Assembly (NCBI GenBank): GCA_029959085.1
Contig: JARWIR010000017.1
Span: 20,883,507 to 20,947,506 of the forward strand
DNA: 64,000 nt
Reading direction: 5' to 3'
From: Nemophila menziesii
Taxonomy: Eukaryota; Streptophyta; Magnoliopsida; Boraginales; Hydrophyllaceae
Below the pieces are notes generated by a model. That model was not told the origin of the DNA. It worked only from the letters and a program-made list of their open reading frames with translations, and searched no databases. Position numbers and translations under genes: made by a program. Shown one piece after another: positions 10,380 to 22,329 of the stretch. The stretch's first letter is position 1. Each line of letters starts with the position of its first letter.

Positions 10380-10610
10380 CCGGTATGCTGGTCACACGAC
10401 CGCTAAGCCGGCGGTCAAAAACCCGAGGCCTCGTGTCTTCATCACGTGTTCATTCCAGAAAGTTGATTTTAGAAGGATGACAACACCGGTATGACGGCCA
10501 GACCAAAAACCCGAGCCCACGTGTACACACGTCGGGTATTTTGCCGTAACTCGATTTTCAAAGAGCAGTAGCATCGGCATGTCGAGCCATATGGTCGGTA
10601 TACCGGCCGG
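10380..10610 (+). repeat. Degenerate palindrome array, element B
   Basis: Decayed copies of CCGGTATACCGG: CCGGTATGCTGG at 10380, a CCGGTATGACGG-like copy near 10486 and TCGGTATACCGG near 10595. It is equivalent in position to the intact array of element A. Confidence 0.65.
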
Positions 10611-10644
10611 CGCCGCTGGAGAGAGAAAAAAGTTGTGTTTTAGG

Positions 10645-10720
10645 TTATAAAGAAGAGGAAGGTTAGTCTATTACGAATTTTACAATCCTTAAGCCTCTCT
10701 TTCTTCTCCTAACCTCTCCC
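10645..10720 (+). promoter_or_regulatory. Possible ORF2 promoter, element B
   Basis: TTATAAAG (10645-10652) precedes a pyrimidine-rich stretch (about 10695-10725), matching the arrangement in element A at 3033. Proposed from motif and position only. Confidence 0.35.
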
Positions 10721-11055
10721 AACTCCATTAAAGCTTCATCAAACCTTCCCCAAACATCAAAACACTACCCAATCACCATAAAAACACATCAAATCTTCTC
10801 TCCACATCATTACAAAGAAGATTCAACCACCCAAATCTTACCAAAACACATTGAATTGAAGAATCAAAAGCTTAAATTTTCAAAATTCATCCTACAATTT
10901 CTTAGATCCATACCAATTCATCAAGAATTCATCTTACCCACATAGAGATTCATCATCAAAACACCTTTCCTAATCCAAATAAAGATTGTTCAACCAATAA
11001 TCAAGAGTTTCAATTTTCAAGAGGGGTTAAAGCTTTGAGTTGGAGGTTAATTGAG

Positions 11056-12263
11056 ATGACTAAAAGAACATAAACGTTATCTCATAAGAGGGAGATGAAG
11101 AAAAGAAAGGTAATGGGTAAAATTGAGAATAAGTCAAGTGAGAAAAGTTCTAGTTCCAACACAAAGGGTAAAATAGACTATGTAAAGAGAGGTGAGCTAG
11201 CTTCGTTTAATTCTATGGGCAAAAGGGTTCCACTTTTTACCAAGAAGAAAACACAACCTCTCCCATTCAAAGGTCCTACACCCGAAGACAAAGAGAAAGC
11301 TTCAAAGGCCATGATAGCTTTTGCAGAGAAACAACTAAAGGAACTACCTTTTGCTTATGATAAAGTATTCGATGAAGAAATTGGTGAAGAAGAGTATAAG
11401 AGATTCTTGGAGCTTGGTGAAAGATTGGGTTGGTCTACATTCATGGTAAGACGTTCTGAATTATGTCATGAGTTAGTGTCAGATTTCTATTTAGACCTCT
11501 TTAGCCGAGATAGTGAAGGTTGTGTTCCAATTAGAGGAAAGTTAGTTCCTTTCACAGTTAAAGAGATTAGAAACCACTTCCAGTTTAAGAAATTGGTTGG
11601 ACCATGCAAGTATAGATAATCGGTGGATAGGCAAAGAATATTTTATTGGAATTTACTTTTTGAACATGTTTTAGAAAAGGAGAAAGTGCAACCACATAAG
11701 GGAGAACTGAAGGCACCTTGGCCTTACAAATATCTTCAACCGGATGCTAGAATTTGGCACAATTTCCTTATCCCTAACGTTTTTGGAAACACACGAATTT
11801 CGGACGTAAGTAAGAAGAACGCTATACTTTTGAATTGTATTTTGAGAGGAGAAGAAGTGGATGTGGCACAGTTGATCTTCGAGGAGGTGATGCGATTTCC
11901 GGTCTCTCCTAAAGCGATCTATAATGTAAAATATCCTACTTTGATCACATGTCTTGTGCGAAAAACAAATCTAATTTTGGGTGAAGAAGAGATATTTGAA
12001 TTTAAAAAGAGTAATATTGATAATGCTTGGACCATGAAAGTCTTGAGAGGAGCGGGTTTTACGCAAGTCTCAAAAGAAGAAAAGGAGCAAAGTTGGCAAG
12101 AAAAGATGGAGGAGCGTTTAAACAAATTCGAAGCAGCTCAAACTTCCTTAGCCGAAGATGTGGCACAAATAAAAGCAAATCAAGTGCACATCATGACACT
12201 CCTTCGCAATTTACGAAAGATCAAGCAAATCCTATCTTGGATGTCGATAATACGAGGCAATAG
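11056..12263 (+). pseudogene. ORF2 of element B (putative plant transposon protein domain), broken
   Basis: Homologous to the intact ORF2 of element D. ATG at 11056 is followed by a stop at codon 6 (11071), a second in-frame TAA at 11617, and a frameshift near 12210; the original stop is TAG 12261 inside a hairpin. Between them about 350 residues read well: a basic Ser/Lys-rich N-terminus, then a domain with LGWSTFMVRR, HELVSDFYLDLF, RGKLVPFTVKEIRNHF and IWHNFLIPNVF, and a C-terminal coiled-coil-like segment near MEERLNKFEAAQT. These motifs match the plant-specific family called putative plant transposon protein; its function is unknown to me. The reading frame is far better kept than in A or C. 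Confidence 0.78.
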
Positions 12264-12268
12264 CCTCG
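12253..12268 (+). other. Stop-codon hairpin at the end of ORF2, element B
   Basis: CGAGGC (12253-12258), loop AATA and GCCTCG (12263-12268) form a perfect 6-bp stem; the ORF2 stop TAG begins in the loop. Identical in C (63044-63059), shortened in A (3918-3934), and replaced in D by AACCAGC...GCTGGTT at the ORF2 end (about 55477-55495). Confidence 0.6.
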
Positions 12269-13826
12269 AGAGTATGTTCTCTTTCTTCCTTACCATTTCT
12301 GTAAATGCTTTATCTTCTACTTTTAATTTTTTTTTCGAGTCTTTTTAGATTCGTGGGGACACGACTCATTTTTGAGTTGGGGGTGTGGGGATTCGTTGTC
12401 TCTCATCTCCATTTTTCTGTTTTTAGGTAGAAATTAAATTTTTTGATACATGGGAATTAGATGTAGAGTGTGTTTAATAGCTTGAAAGCATAAACTCGGT
12501 AAGTTAATGATAGTAAGTAGTATGTTTATGAGCTATTTTATTTTGTATGCGTTGAGTATATGCAGGAAAACACTCATTGATAGTAAAGAAAAGATTAGTA
12601 AGCAGTGCGATAGAAAGTATGTTCGAGCTCAGCAAGCCTTGAGTGGTTTGTAGGCCGTAAGATCCAAGCTAGTTGACAAACCCATTTGATGAACGTGCTA
12701 AAGGTAAGAGAATGATAAAATTACATGGTGTAGAAAATGATTAATGCGGTTCTTTCATATTGAAGCCACTTAAAGCCTTTTAACTTTCTCACCCTGTTAT
12801 TTATATTTTATATTCTTCTCAGCCCGTTCTAGCCTTTCTAAAGCCTTTTTATTTAACCACATTATAAGCCATATCCCTTTAGATTATAGGACTTTTCCAT
12901 ATGACCCGCACTCGAATCGTGATGCATAGACAGTTGTTTTAGAGCTTGAGTTTGGGGTGATGAGTCCACCATTATGGGAATTATTGTTGGGTTGGGATTT
13001 TTGATCTTATTAATTATGCTCTGTTATTATATTGATGATGATTCACAAGTTTATTGTAACCCTTTGCCGGGGTAATAATAAATGAAAAAAGCTAAAAAGT
13101 ATGAAAAGAAAAGAAAAAAATCTATGAGAAAAATAGCGTGATATCTCGAACATTAAAAAGAGAGTCATAGCTATACAAAAGAAAGAAATGATGATTTGAA
13201 AAGAATATATATTCGGACCGGCAAAGAGGAATTTTTATGTGAACATCTTTATGCTTTGATTGGGTTATTGGGGCTGCTACTTTGTGCATCAAGAAAAGAC
13301 ATTGGGTAGAGTGAGAAACGTTTTATGAGAGTAACTCAAGCTCTAGGGAGATTCGTTGATGGCTAGTGAGGAGAGAGCCAAAATTTCACTCTATATTATC
13401 CAAAAATACTATCATACCGTCCCAAAGCCTACATTACAACTTTAAAGACCTTTTGATTCTTTGATATGTAATCGAGAAGTGATTGAACCAATAGAGAGTA
13501 GTTAAGTGGATCTTTGGATACTAGTGAAGTTCGATGAACAATCTATAGCCTCCTTGGTAACTGAGTAAAGTTCCTCTCCTTCTTACATTGCAAAGCTAAT
13601 CTAATCTTGAATTCAAACCGTGTTGACTATAGATATGAGAAGTGTACATGTATGTAGTTTGTGAATATTATTACATGAATTTTTTTGAGTAGTTGCCTTA
13701 TATCTATTCTATATATCATGCTATGTTTTTCCCATTGTTCTTGAATGACCTAGGTGTGTATTTAGAGACTTCCCTTTGTTTTTGTCTTTATTGTATCGGG
13801 ACGATACACCTTTGAGTTGGGGGTCT
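12269..13826 (+). other. Conserved 3' noncoding region with hairpins and polypurine tract, element B
   Basis: Contains the second stem-loop (about 12348-12368, one mismatch in the stem) followed by TTTTTGAGTTGGGGGTGTGGGG. It then carries the same block order as element A, including the uninterrupted GAGAGTAGTTAAGTGG that marks the empty site of the solo LTR in A. It ends with stem TTGTATCG/CGATACAC (13791-13809, one terminal mismatch) and TTTGAGTTGGGGGTCT. No coding frame is seen. Confidence 0.7.
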
Positions 13827-15371
13827 TGATGTCTCCTCATTTGTCATGAATTAATACTAAGATGAGACATCATTTTTTAATGTTTTGTAAGTCTTTCTAG
13901 TCTATTTTCACATGAATTATTACACTTTCCTACTTCTAGTCTTGATTTAATAAATTATTATTTTTAGAGCATATTGGGTTTAATTATTTATTTAGTGTGA
14001 AGCTTTAAAGATATATATGGAGATTAATTAATTACCAAGTCAATTCTAAGAGATAAAGGAAAGAAGATATGCATCGAAATTGGAGATAAAGAAACAAAAG
14101 CTAAAGTATGAAAAGATAAAGCTGTCAAATAAATCTGAATTTCACCACCCACGACCACAAATTGGCTTATATCTCTAAATGTTTGAGGAATTTGGAAGAA
14201 CGGTCAAGAGCAAAGTTAAATATCTTTCCGAGACGATGAATTTCAACTACTCATACGCGTCAAACGGATAAGTATTGAAGTTGTTATGACCAAAACAAAA
14301 ACGGTGCTGATTCTATATTTTAGGGTTACGAATTTGAGTTCGGCTAGGAGTCCATTACTTACCTTCTCCTTCAAGAAAACTAATTAGGTCTTATAAACAC
14401 CTATAAATACACCCTTATATCACTTGTAAATATTCCTTGCCTCCCATTAATTAGTCCTTGGGTTTATTATCATCAGAATTATTGTAGAGAGCAAGATGAA
14501 GTCTTTTATTATTTCTTTTAGTTTATTTCCTTCAGGTATGAACTAATTTTTACATAGCTTGGGTTTTGCATTATGTTTATTCTATAAATTCTATTTTCTT
14601 TCTATCTAAGTGTCTTTGGGAATTATATGTTTTAATCTGATATTAGCTTCTTACCTATATATTTGTTTATGTGTTTCGATTTATTGTCTGTTTTCCTTGC
14701 GGTGCGCAATGTTTAGGATTACCTTAATAGTAGTTAGATGTTCACCTTAACTGGGTGTTTAATTATTGAAAGACCACATAACGTCTAGTGTCCGATATTG
14801 GTCTTGACAACACTAATTCTAACTAGATAGTCATTAGGGTATGTTTTCATCACTATCACCATGTTTGGAATTGAATTGCTTAGGAACCTAGTAGCGCAGG
14901 ATAACCCTAAGTTTAGGCTGCCTCGTGGTGTGTCTGTAGCCCTCTTAGTCGCTCTCAAGGTATAAGAGAGAGAATTTAGAATCCTGACTAAGTATCTAAG
15001 AGCTAATTATCTCCCTTATTAACTAGAATTTGATAGAAAGAATTAGAAGGATTTGTGCATACTAGCAAAACCTAAGCTATATTTCTCATCTCATATTCTT
15101 TATCTTTTATTTTGTTGTCTTTACTTTTCATTAGTTTAATTATTTATCTCTCAATCGTTCCTATTTATTTTCTGTCTTTTAATTAATTACTGTCTAATCG
15201 ATATTATTGCTCATAACGTATAACACACTAAGTCCCTGAGAACGAATCTTCTTATCATTAAAACTTGCATACGTCCTGTAATACTTGCAGTACTGTGCTT
15301 GTCTAGGGTGCTTTAGTGCATTGTTTTCAGCGTTTATTTATCATATTTTTATAACACCCTAGGCGACACCA
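13827..15371 (+). repeat. 3' LTR of element B (1545 bp)
   Basis: Starts TGATGTCTCC after the polypurine tract and ends AGGCGACACCA. TATAAATA is at 14402-14409. The R-U5 half matches the solo LTR at 5187, while the mid-U3 part matches the LTR at 34861. Confidence 0.85.
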
Positions 15372-15375
15372 GTAA

Positions 15376-15644
15376 CATTACAAGAAAGGTTATCTTTAGC
15401 GGAAAAAAATTTACCATTAAAAGTCTTAATTTTGTCGCTATTTGTTCGCCGCAATAAGTTCGTCTCTAAAAATACCTTTTGTAGTAAATTATTTGCTTTT
15501 ACCTCTATTGAATTTATCTTTAGCGGCAAATATTGCCGCTAAAAATATAATTAGAGGCTATTTTGGTGTTTAAAAATATCATTAGAGGCCATTTTAGTGT
15601 TGCCGCAAGATATATCGTCTCTACTGATACTATTTGTTGTAGTG
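15376..15644. mobile_element. CACTA-type MITE (269 bp)
   Basis: Left end CATTACAAGAAAGG and right end complement CACTACAACAAATA resemble the CACTACAAGAAA termini of plant En/Spm elements. It is flanked by 3-bp duplications TAA (15373-15375 and 15645-15647). The interior has repeated TTTAGCGGC / GCCGCTAAA motifs, typical subterminal repeats, and no coding capacity. Element B abuts its left end. Confidence 0.7.
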
Positions 15645-15768
15645 TAATTTAATTAATTACTTGAGGTGCAAATAGGAAACTATATTCATAGCAAACACCA
15701 GTCTATCAAAGAGGTTGTGTATTTATTTAAATGCGAGCATAAACTACAAGCATTTTACAATCCCCAAA

Positions 15769-16110
15769 CTAGACATGTCAAAAGCTTATGATCAAGTTCA
15801 ATGAGACTCGGTGCTCAACAAATTGGGGTTTGAAGCCATTCGAATAAAATGAATCATGGATTATGTAACCATGGCGACCTATCAAATCAAGCTAAATAAA
15901 AAAATCCTTCTGAAATTTAATCATTCTCAATGATTGCGACAAGGGAAACCCCTTGTCCATTTCCTTATTTACTTCCTTGCCGAAACCCTTGTTTTTCTCA
16001 CCAATCTTCAATTAGATTTGGAAACACTGATGTTATCAATATCACACACAATTTGCCTACACTCATCCATATTTTATTTGTCAGTTATTCCCTATTTTTA
16101 TTTGTGATCG
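15769..16110 (+). pseudogene. LINE reverse transcriptase relic
   Basis: Reads LDMSKAYDQV (palm motif A of LINE RT, normally LDMSKAYDRV), then LNKLGFEAI, then LRQGKPLVHFL in place of LRQGDPLSPYL, then IHILFVSYSLFLF where HLLFADDSLLF is expected. Two stops and a frame change are present, and the ADD catalytic pair is lost. Only the RT palm region remains; neither end, poly(A) nor target duplication was found. Confidence 0.7.
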
Positions 16111-17440
16111 AACACAAGGGAATACTCGTACTGAAGGATAATGTATATATATATATTATATAAAAAAAGTACTCAACGTTTGATTTTAAAAGTAATTACA
16201 AAGATATTCTTCCCCAGTAATTCTATTTAATTTTTGCAAAATATGTTTCTTGTTTGAGTCACGTTCGTGGCCTGAACTCGGTATATTGAGTGCTACAATT
16301 TTAATTCGTCAAATATATAAAATCTTACAAATTTTTTTTAAACCTTGAATATATAACATATTAAACAAGTTTTCCACCAACTGGACTATATTAACATGTA
16401 TATATATAAAAATAGATTTAATTACGTAAAAGGTCCAAAAATATTTTTTTCTCCTTCTTAACAAGTCCAATATTTTTATTCTTGTTCAAAAGATCCAGTT
16501 ATTAATGGGTTATCTTTGATTTTTTAATGTGTTAAGATTTTGTCCAATGAATTACATGATTTTAATGGGCAGTATTTTAGTAAGAATTGTGCAGTTCCTT
16601 TTACTCCAACAATGCAATACAACCTTTGGAAGTTAAGCAGAAGCTACTATATTTTTACTTAGTGAAGACAAAAGATCATTCAAACTATTCGAAAAAGTTG
16701 TTTAATAAATGAAAAATTGTGGGAAGTTAAAGCTACTATTTCTTTAACCAATGGTACAAACTACACTGACATATATTTAAACGTTGTGTCTATTGATCAA
16801 CGTCAAACATGGTTTTTAAAATATTTCAGCTTCTATGGTGTGGGTTCATGGACACTGTTGTTACCGTTCGCATCTTCAACAATCAACTTTCTACTACCGT
16901 CAAATATGGTAACGAAAAACATGCGATTACTGATGGTTGTCAATTCAAGTTTAGAGTTGGGTGGAATATATGGTGACAAAATTCCAAAAATATAGAAAAT
17001 TAGCGTATGACTTCGAACTATAAATTGATCGAATGAAAAAGTTAGTAGTAGTGAAAATAGTGGAGCTAAAATTGAGGAAGAGTAATACAAATTATTCGTG
17101 TTAAAATTTTATATTTTCTTTTTAACACAATTTCCAATAAAATTCTTTATAAAAGTTAAAATTGGGTGAGGAATTAGGAATTGGTAGATAAGAAGTGATG
17201 AGTATATAAAAATTGTGAGGTTAAAGGTATATAATTCAAATTTCTTCTTCAAACGTGGTTAACTTAATTTTGATTTATCTGAAGTATTTATAGAGAAGCA
17301 TGCATTGTGTATGTGCAAGTTGGCCAGAACCACTATGTACCCCAAAAAAAATAGTGGAAGAATTAATGTGTATAGTATGGAAGAAGAAGGCGAAATTTGC
17401 AATTTATTAAATTTATGGGGTTATCTTTACCTATACTAAA
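16111..17440. other. AT-rich region without recognisable gene
   Basis: Long AT tracts, a short (TA)n at about 16145-16160, and a 92-codon open frame at 16717-16995 with no domain I recognise. I see no splice-consistent continuation and do not call a gene. Confidence 0.5.
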
Positions 17441-18335
17441 AATTTAAACCACGTTTCCCCTTATATTTTATTTTTTATAGTTTATAATATTTTCAATTGA
17501 GTCTCTGGGTATTAAAATATTAACTAACTTTTTTTAGAGTTTAAAATATTAATAAGTAGTTTTCTCGGGTAAAAAATAATAACACTGTAATCCTTAGGGG
17601 TTAAAATATATGCAAATTAGTCCATAGGGTTTAAAATTTATAATTTAGTCTTTATAGTTTAAATATTTAAAATTTTGTCTCTACTGTATATAATATTAAC
17701 AAATTAGTCCCCAGAGTTTTAAATATTAAAAATTAAGTCCATAGGGTTAAAAATATTGACAATTAAGTCTCTAGGGTATATTAACAAATTATTTCCTAGT
17801 GTTTAAAATATTATAATTAAGTCTCTAGGGTATAATAATAAAAGTTAAGTCCATATAGTATAAAATATTAGCAATTAAGTCCCTTCGACTTAAAATATTA
17901 ACAATTTAGTCACTACGATTTTAAATATTTACAATTTTGCTTTGGGGTATAAAATATTAGCAAATTAATACATACGGTTTAAAATATTAACAATTAAGTC
18001 CATAGCGGTTAAACTATTATGAAATTAAGCCCTAGGGTTGAAATTAACAATTAAGTCCTTAGGGTTTTCACATATTTGCAAATTAGTTCATAGAGCTTAA
18101 AATATTATCAAATTAATCCCTAGTCTCTATAATATTTACAATTTACTTTTTAATGTATAAAATATTAACAAATTAGACCCTCGTTTTTAAAATATTAATA
18201 AAGTAGTCCCTAGAGTTTAAAATATTAACAAATATAGTCCATAGGGTTTAAAATATTTACAAATTAGTCCATATGCTTTAAAATATTAACAAATTAGTCA
18301 CAAGGGTTTAAAATAATGACAATTAAGTCCTTGAA
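17440..18335. repeat. Degenerate ~30-bp tandem repeat array
   Basis: More than twenty diverged copies of a unit like CAAATTAGTCCATAGGG followed by TTTAAAATATTAA. The arrangement parallels a different AT-rich array at 33190-33690, which also lies just upstream of CACTA second-gene exons, so it may be an intron minisatellite of such an element. Confidence 0.75.
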
Positions 18336-18354
18336 TGATTACTTGAGCGATAGA

Positions 18355-19446
18355 TTATTATGGTTGATGTCATGTCTCGTGAGCACGATGGAGATGGTGA
18401 GAGACGGTCCCTTTTCCCTTGGGTTCCATTGATCCAATTTTCGGTTGTAATAGCAAAGGTAAGAATGTAATTGGTTAATTATTTATATAACGGGCTTATG
18501 TATTTATTTATTTAACCTGATTATTTTACATGAAAACAAATAAGGAAAGTTTATCGAAAGAGCGTTCTCCGATGGACGCAGAAGGCAAAAGAGAAATTTG
18601 GGGGCGTTCTGCCCGTTGGTTTTTGTACCGCAGACGCCACGTAAACCCCGTTGTGGAAACAGGGCACTATGTTACACATGTGGTAGGGAACCATTCGGGA
18701 TCACATTCCTAAATATTATCTCGAGCAGAAACACATCCCTAGTGTTACAGGGATCAATTGGACTAAGCTTGGAGTAAGTTCCTTTTTGTTTGTTTTTATG
18801 ATAAAATATTTTTTGTGGTTGATTTCCAAATTTTTGCAGTGTTATTTTCCATTCAAAGAATGGAGTCACATACCGTTTTGGACATATATAGAAAATAACA
18901 TCAACAAAAATTGTTTATCCAGATACAACGATCAAAAGGGGACAATCTACAAAAAGTGGATATTTTTCGTGAAATTCCTGAAAATATGAAACCGGAAGAG
19001 TGGGAGATTTGGGCTTGCTATCAATTCAAGGAAAAATTATATTCCAAAATTTATTGATACTTTACATAGATGATAATTTTTTATTTATTTTAAACATGCT
19101 AGATCGGCTGCGGGGAAGAAAAATAGAGAGAAGTAGGACCGTAAAGTGGTCATGGCTCGACCACCCTATCGTAGACCCGTAATCAGATGGTGGAGGTATT
19201 ATTCATGCTTTTCAGTGTTTGATTTGCGAAAAGAGTATTTATATTTTTATATAGTGACTGGTTTTTTTATAGGACGTCTTGGGGGATCTCAACAATTTTG
19301 TCGTGGAGACATTAGAAATTGACGCTCTTATACCTACACCCTTAACTGGGAAGATGAAGAAAAAATCATATATATTAGAATATTACCACAAAATCGGGTT
19401 TAGGAAGTTGGGAGATTGGAGGGATGAACACTTCCAACAATGCGAT
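18355..19446 (+). pseudogene. CACTA second-gene (TNPA-like) exons, degenerate
   Basis: Begins with VMSREHDGDG (compare VMPRSHDRDGDG at 33700), then an open segment near 18690 with IRDHIPKYYLEQKHI and INWTKLG, then an exon near 18850 with PENMKPEEWEIW (compare PEQTPENWELS near 34320). An exon-like block at 19273-19446 is open for exactly 58 codons, with AG before and GTAAG after. Stops and frame changes separate the parts. The similarity between the two loci suggests a second, mostly eroded CACTA element. The assignment to the TNPA-type gene is from position and these motifs and is moderately sure. Confidence 0.5.
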
Positions 19447-19656
19447 GTAAGTTGAATTCACTTATAGTTTAATGAATAATATTTTTAACTATCGTTAAAT
19501 ATCTTCCCCACTACTCCACCATAGCCGAACGTCAGCCGTGTTATCCACATATCGAACGATCACTTAGAGATGAATCTGATTCTGATGAGACCTAGTCACC
19601 CGATCGAACTACCCCCCCTTAATTTAATTCCTGATTGGTCTATATTAACACAACTT

Positions 19657-19660
<4 letters not shown>

Positions 19661-19688
<28 letters not shown>
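19661..19688. repeat. (AT)n microsatellite
   Basis: Fourteen AT dinucleotides. Confidence 0.9.
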
Positions 19689-19694
<6 letters not shown>

Positions 19695-19937
19695 CAATTA
19701 TTTAATTTTGTGATTTTATTTATTCGACTATTTATTTTTTAATCTCTCTTTTTTTAATCTATTTTTGCGACTATTAATCTCGGTTTGTAATATACTTTTG
19801 CGAATAATTATTTCTACTTGAGTAGCATTTTCAAATAAAAATAAAAATCATTTATCGACCGCAAAAGTGGTTGCTAGATAAATGTAACCTTCAAAGACAA
19901 CTAATTAGTCGGTAAAGACCACCAATTGGTAATTGCT

Positions 19938-19995
19938 CCACACACACACATACACAAACACGCACACGCGCGTGCACACACACACAGACACACGT
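19938..19995. repeat. (CA)n microsatellite, imperfect
   Basis: CA/CG dinucleotide tract with an inner CACGCGCGTG stretch. Confidence 0.9.
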
Positions 19996-20506
19996 ATATA
20001 TACCTAGGATTAGCTAAAACTAAAATCATGCCAAATAAAGGAAAAAATCGCCACATTAAAGCTCACCCCCGCCCTAAATGATGTCTCGTGCATCTCTAAA
20101 TACATCATAAAATGTAACATAGTAACTATCTTAGGTTTTCTTTGTAATCCTATAAAATATCGTTGATTTTGCATTAGTAGTTTGACATTTTTTTTGTCAT
20201 AAAAAGCCTCTTTTCTTGTTGGTTATTTAATGGGATCTAATCTATACAGTGATAGAGAGAATTAGCTGTTTTTCTTAGATAAAGGTTTGAAGATGGCTGA
20301 AAAGGAATAATTTCTTGATATTTTGGTAAAAGAAACTGTGGATTTGAAAATGAATTTATCTAAGTAGTGAAATATATAATATCTTATTAGATTTTTCTTT
20401 AGAACAATTTAATGTTTTGAGTATGGTTGATGTTTTAGCTGTATAATTGTAGGAACATATACATACTGAAGACTATTAAAAATTGAGATGTTAAAATTGG
20501 GGGTCT
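19996..20506. other. Non-coding remnant upstream of a truncated LTR
   Basis: No coding frame. The last bases (AATTGGGGGTCT) look like the remains of a retrotransposon polypurine tract directly before the LTR at 20507. I see nothing else. Confidence 0.45.
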
Positions 20507-21690
20507 TGATGTCTCGTGTTTTTTGATATAATTAAATCATTCTGAGACATCATTTTGGGCTGTTTTATGATTGAAAAAATTGTATTTATCCCATGATTTA
20601 ACATATTGATTTTGTAGTTATTATATGAGATTATTCGTTTTTAGAGTAATTTGAGGTATTGTGTGTATCCATTGTGTAGTTCTTAGAACAGGGACGATCC
20701 AATGGAAAAAAGTCAAGAAAATATGGATTCACCCAAGACGACTAGAAATGAGATCGAGACAACCCAAGGAGTCAAGAAAGTTATTAGAAGTCAAAGCACC
20801 AAATCTAGATAAACAAAGTTTTGTCAACTTGTAATAATCACAACAAATAATTGGTAATGAATTTGATCACGCTACTTGAGCACATGATAGCTCTTGGATC
20901 CTAGTACATGTAAGAATAAATGACGATCCATTTCGAGTTGAGACGAAAAAGTTATGGACGTTTTGGTCAGATGTCTTGAGTAGTCCAGATTTAACAAAGA
21001 AGTCCACGAGCCAACGTTGACCTATTTTCTGGGCTCATGACTTAAACCTCTGGGTTTCCTAGTATGTATTAATAGTTTTTTTATATTTTTAGACACACTT
21101 CAATACACTTTCATTATTATTAATTTGTGGAGCCATAAAGAAGCAAGGAGAGTAAGGAAAAGAACACAAGATCTATCTTTTGTAATCTTTCTTCCTTTAA
21201 ACTCAATATTATGTCTTTATTTTTGTTTTCTTTTAGTTCCAAGTAGGAACTAAACATATTTTAGCTTTAAATTGCACATGTATGGACCGTAGTTATGATT
21301 TGGGATAATTATTAATGAAAATTTGGATTACATGCTAATTTAAATTGATCATGGATTTCTTGTTTATTATAATTCTTATACTTCATTTAATTAGTTATCT
21401 TGATCACATATTAAATTGTGTTAGATAATAAATTACACTAGAGAGGGGAGGGGGTTTTATTTCCAGAAATAGAATTATAATGTTCAATTGAATCTCAGAA
21501 TCGGAAGATCTAAACTAACTAAATAATCAAATTAGGTTAGAACTTAAGGCGTGAGATAATTTTGTAGGATCACTCGGAGGAGATTCATATTATTAGATAG
21601 AAGCTCTCTATTTAACCGGGAGGAATTTAGGGTAATTTTAGAATCGTGGTTAGCAAGTAAATTTTCCAATTAACCCTTAATACTAAGTCA
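20507..21690 (+). repeat. Truncated divergent LTR of the same superfamily
   Basis: Starts TGATGTCTCG after GGGGGTCT and has the inverted partner GAGACATCA at 20544-20552. U5-like landmarks (CTTTTAGTTCCAAGTAGGAACTAAAC near 21229 and AATTTAGGGTAATTTTAGAATC near 21625) parallel the other LTRs. It breaks off near 21690 without the expected CACCA end. Right boundary approximate. Confidence 0.65.
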
Positions 21691-21764
21691 TGCTACTGGT
21701 GGTCCTGACATTTCAAGGGCCTAAACTAACAATAACAAATTTATTTAATTATTTAAATCAAGAA

Positions 21765-21804
<40 letters not shown>

Positions 21805-21810
21805 TATATT
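21765..21810. repeat. (TA)n microsatellite, imperfect
   Basis: AT/GT dinucleotide tract adjoining the foldback element. Confidence 0.85.
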
Positions 21811-21814
21811 TACT

Positions 21815-22243
21815 ATGCCGTAGATCACGGTTTTGCGGCCTAGGCGGTCGATCGGGGCCTAGCGCCTAGGCGGATATTACACGGGGCCTATACGGTTTTG
21901 AATCCCGTTATGTAATTTTGTATATTTAGTAATATATATATATGTAGTAATTATAGCAATTTTAACTATTTAATTCATAAAATTCATCTAACAACTCTAT
22001 AGTAAATATAAAAATACTTAAAATTGAGTTATAATATCAATTAAAGAATTCTGGACAATAAGAAAAATAACAAGAAGGCCTACGCGGGAATGTTTTGCCC
22101 TTAATCGGCGCATAGACGGCCATTTTTTGCCATTAATCGGCTCCTAGACGAGTTAGGCGCCTATTCTACGGCGACTAAGGCACTAAGTAAAAACGCCTTG
22201 AATTTTAACTAAGCGTAAGCGGCTGAGGGCGTGGAGATCTACA
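21815..22243. mobile_element. Foldback MITE, copy 1 (~430 bp)
   Basis: Left end GCCGTAGATCACGG, right end complement ATGTTGTAGATCTCC, with GC-rich subterminal repeats such as GCGGCCTAGGCGG and GGCGCCTA. Copy 2 at 25205 keeps the better left end (ATGTTGTAGATCTCGG). No coding capacity. It sits between AT microsatellites, so the target duplication cannot be defined. Confidence 0.6.
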
Positions 22244-22245
22244 AC

Positions 22246-22327
<82 letters not shown>

Positions 22328-22328
22328 A
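22246..22328. repeat. (AT)n(AC)n compound microsatellite
   Basis: About 31 AT units followed by about 10 AC units. Confidence 0.95.
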
Positions 22329-22329
22329 A

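Larger units (their letters stand above)
8547..15371 (+). mobile_element. Element B: non-autonomous Athila-like LTR retrotransposon, 5' part displaced by element A
   Basis: Enters in mid-gag at 8547, runs through protease and integrase tail (to 10154), degenerate palindromes, a broken ORF2 (11056-12263) and the 3' noncoding region, and ends with a 3' LTR at 13827-15371. RT, RNase H and the integrase core are absent, as in A and C. Its 5' LTR and gag N-terminus should lie upstream of the window, beyond element A. The base pairs after the LTR (GTAAC, 15372-15376) are the expected target duplication. Confidence 0.85.

Noticed and set aside
16717..16995. 92-codon frame as a small host gene
   Set aside because: No recognisable domain, overlapping minus-strand frame of similar size, AT-rich repeats around it.
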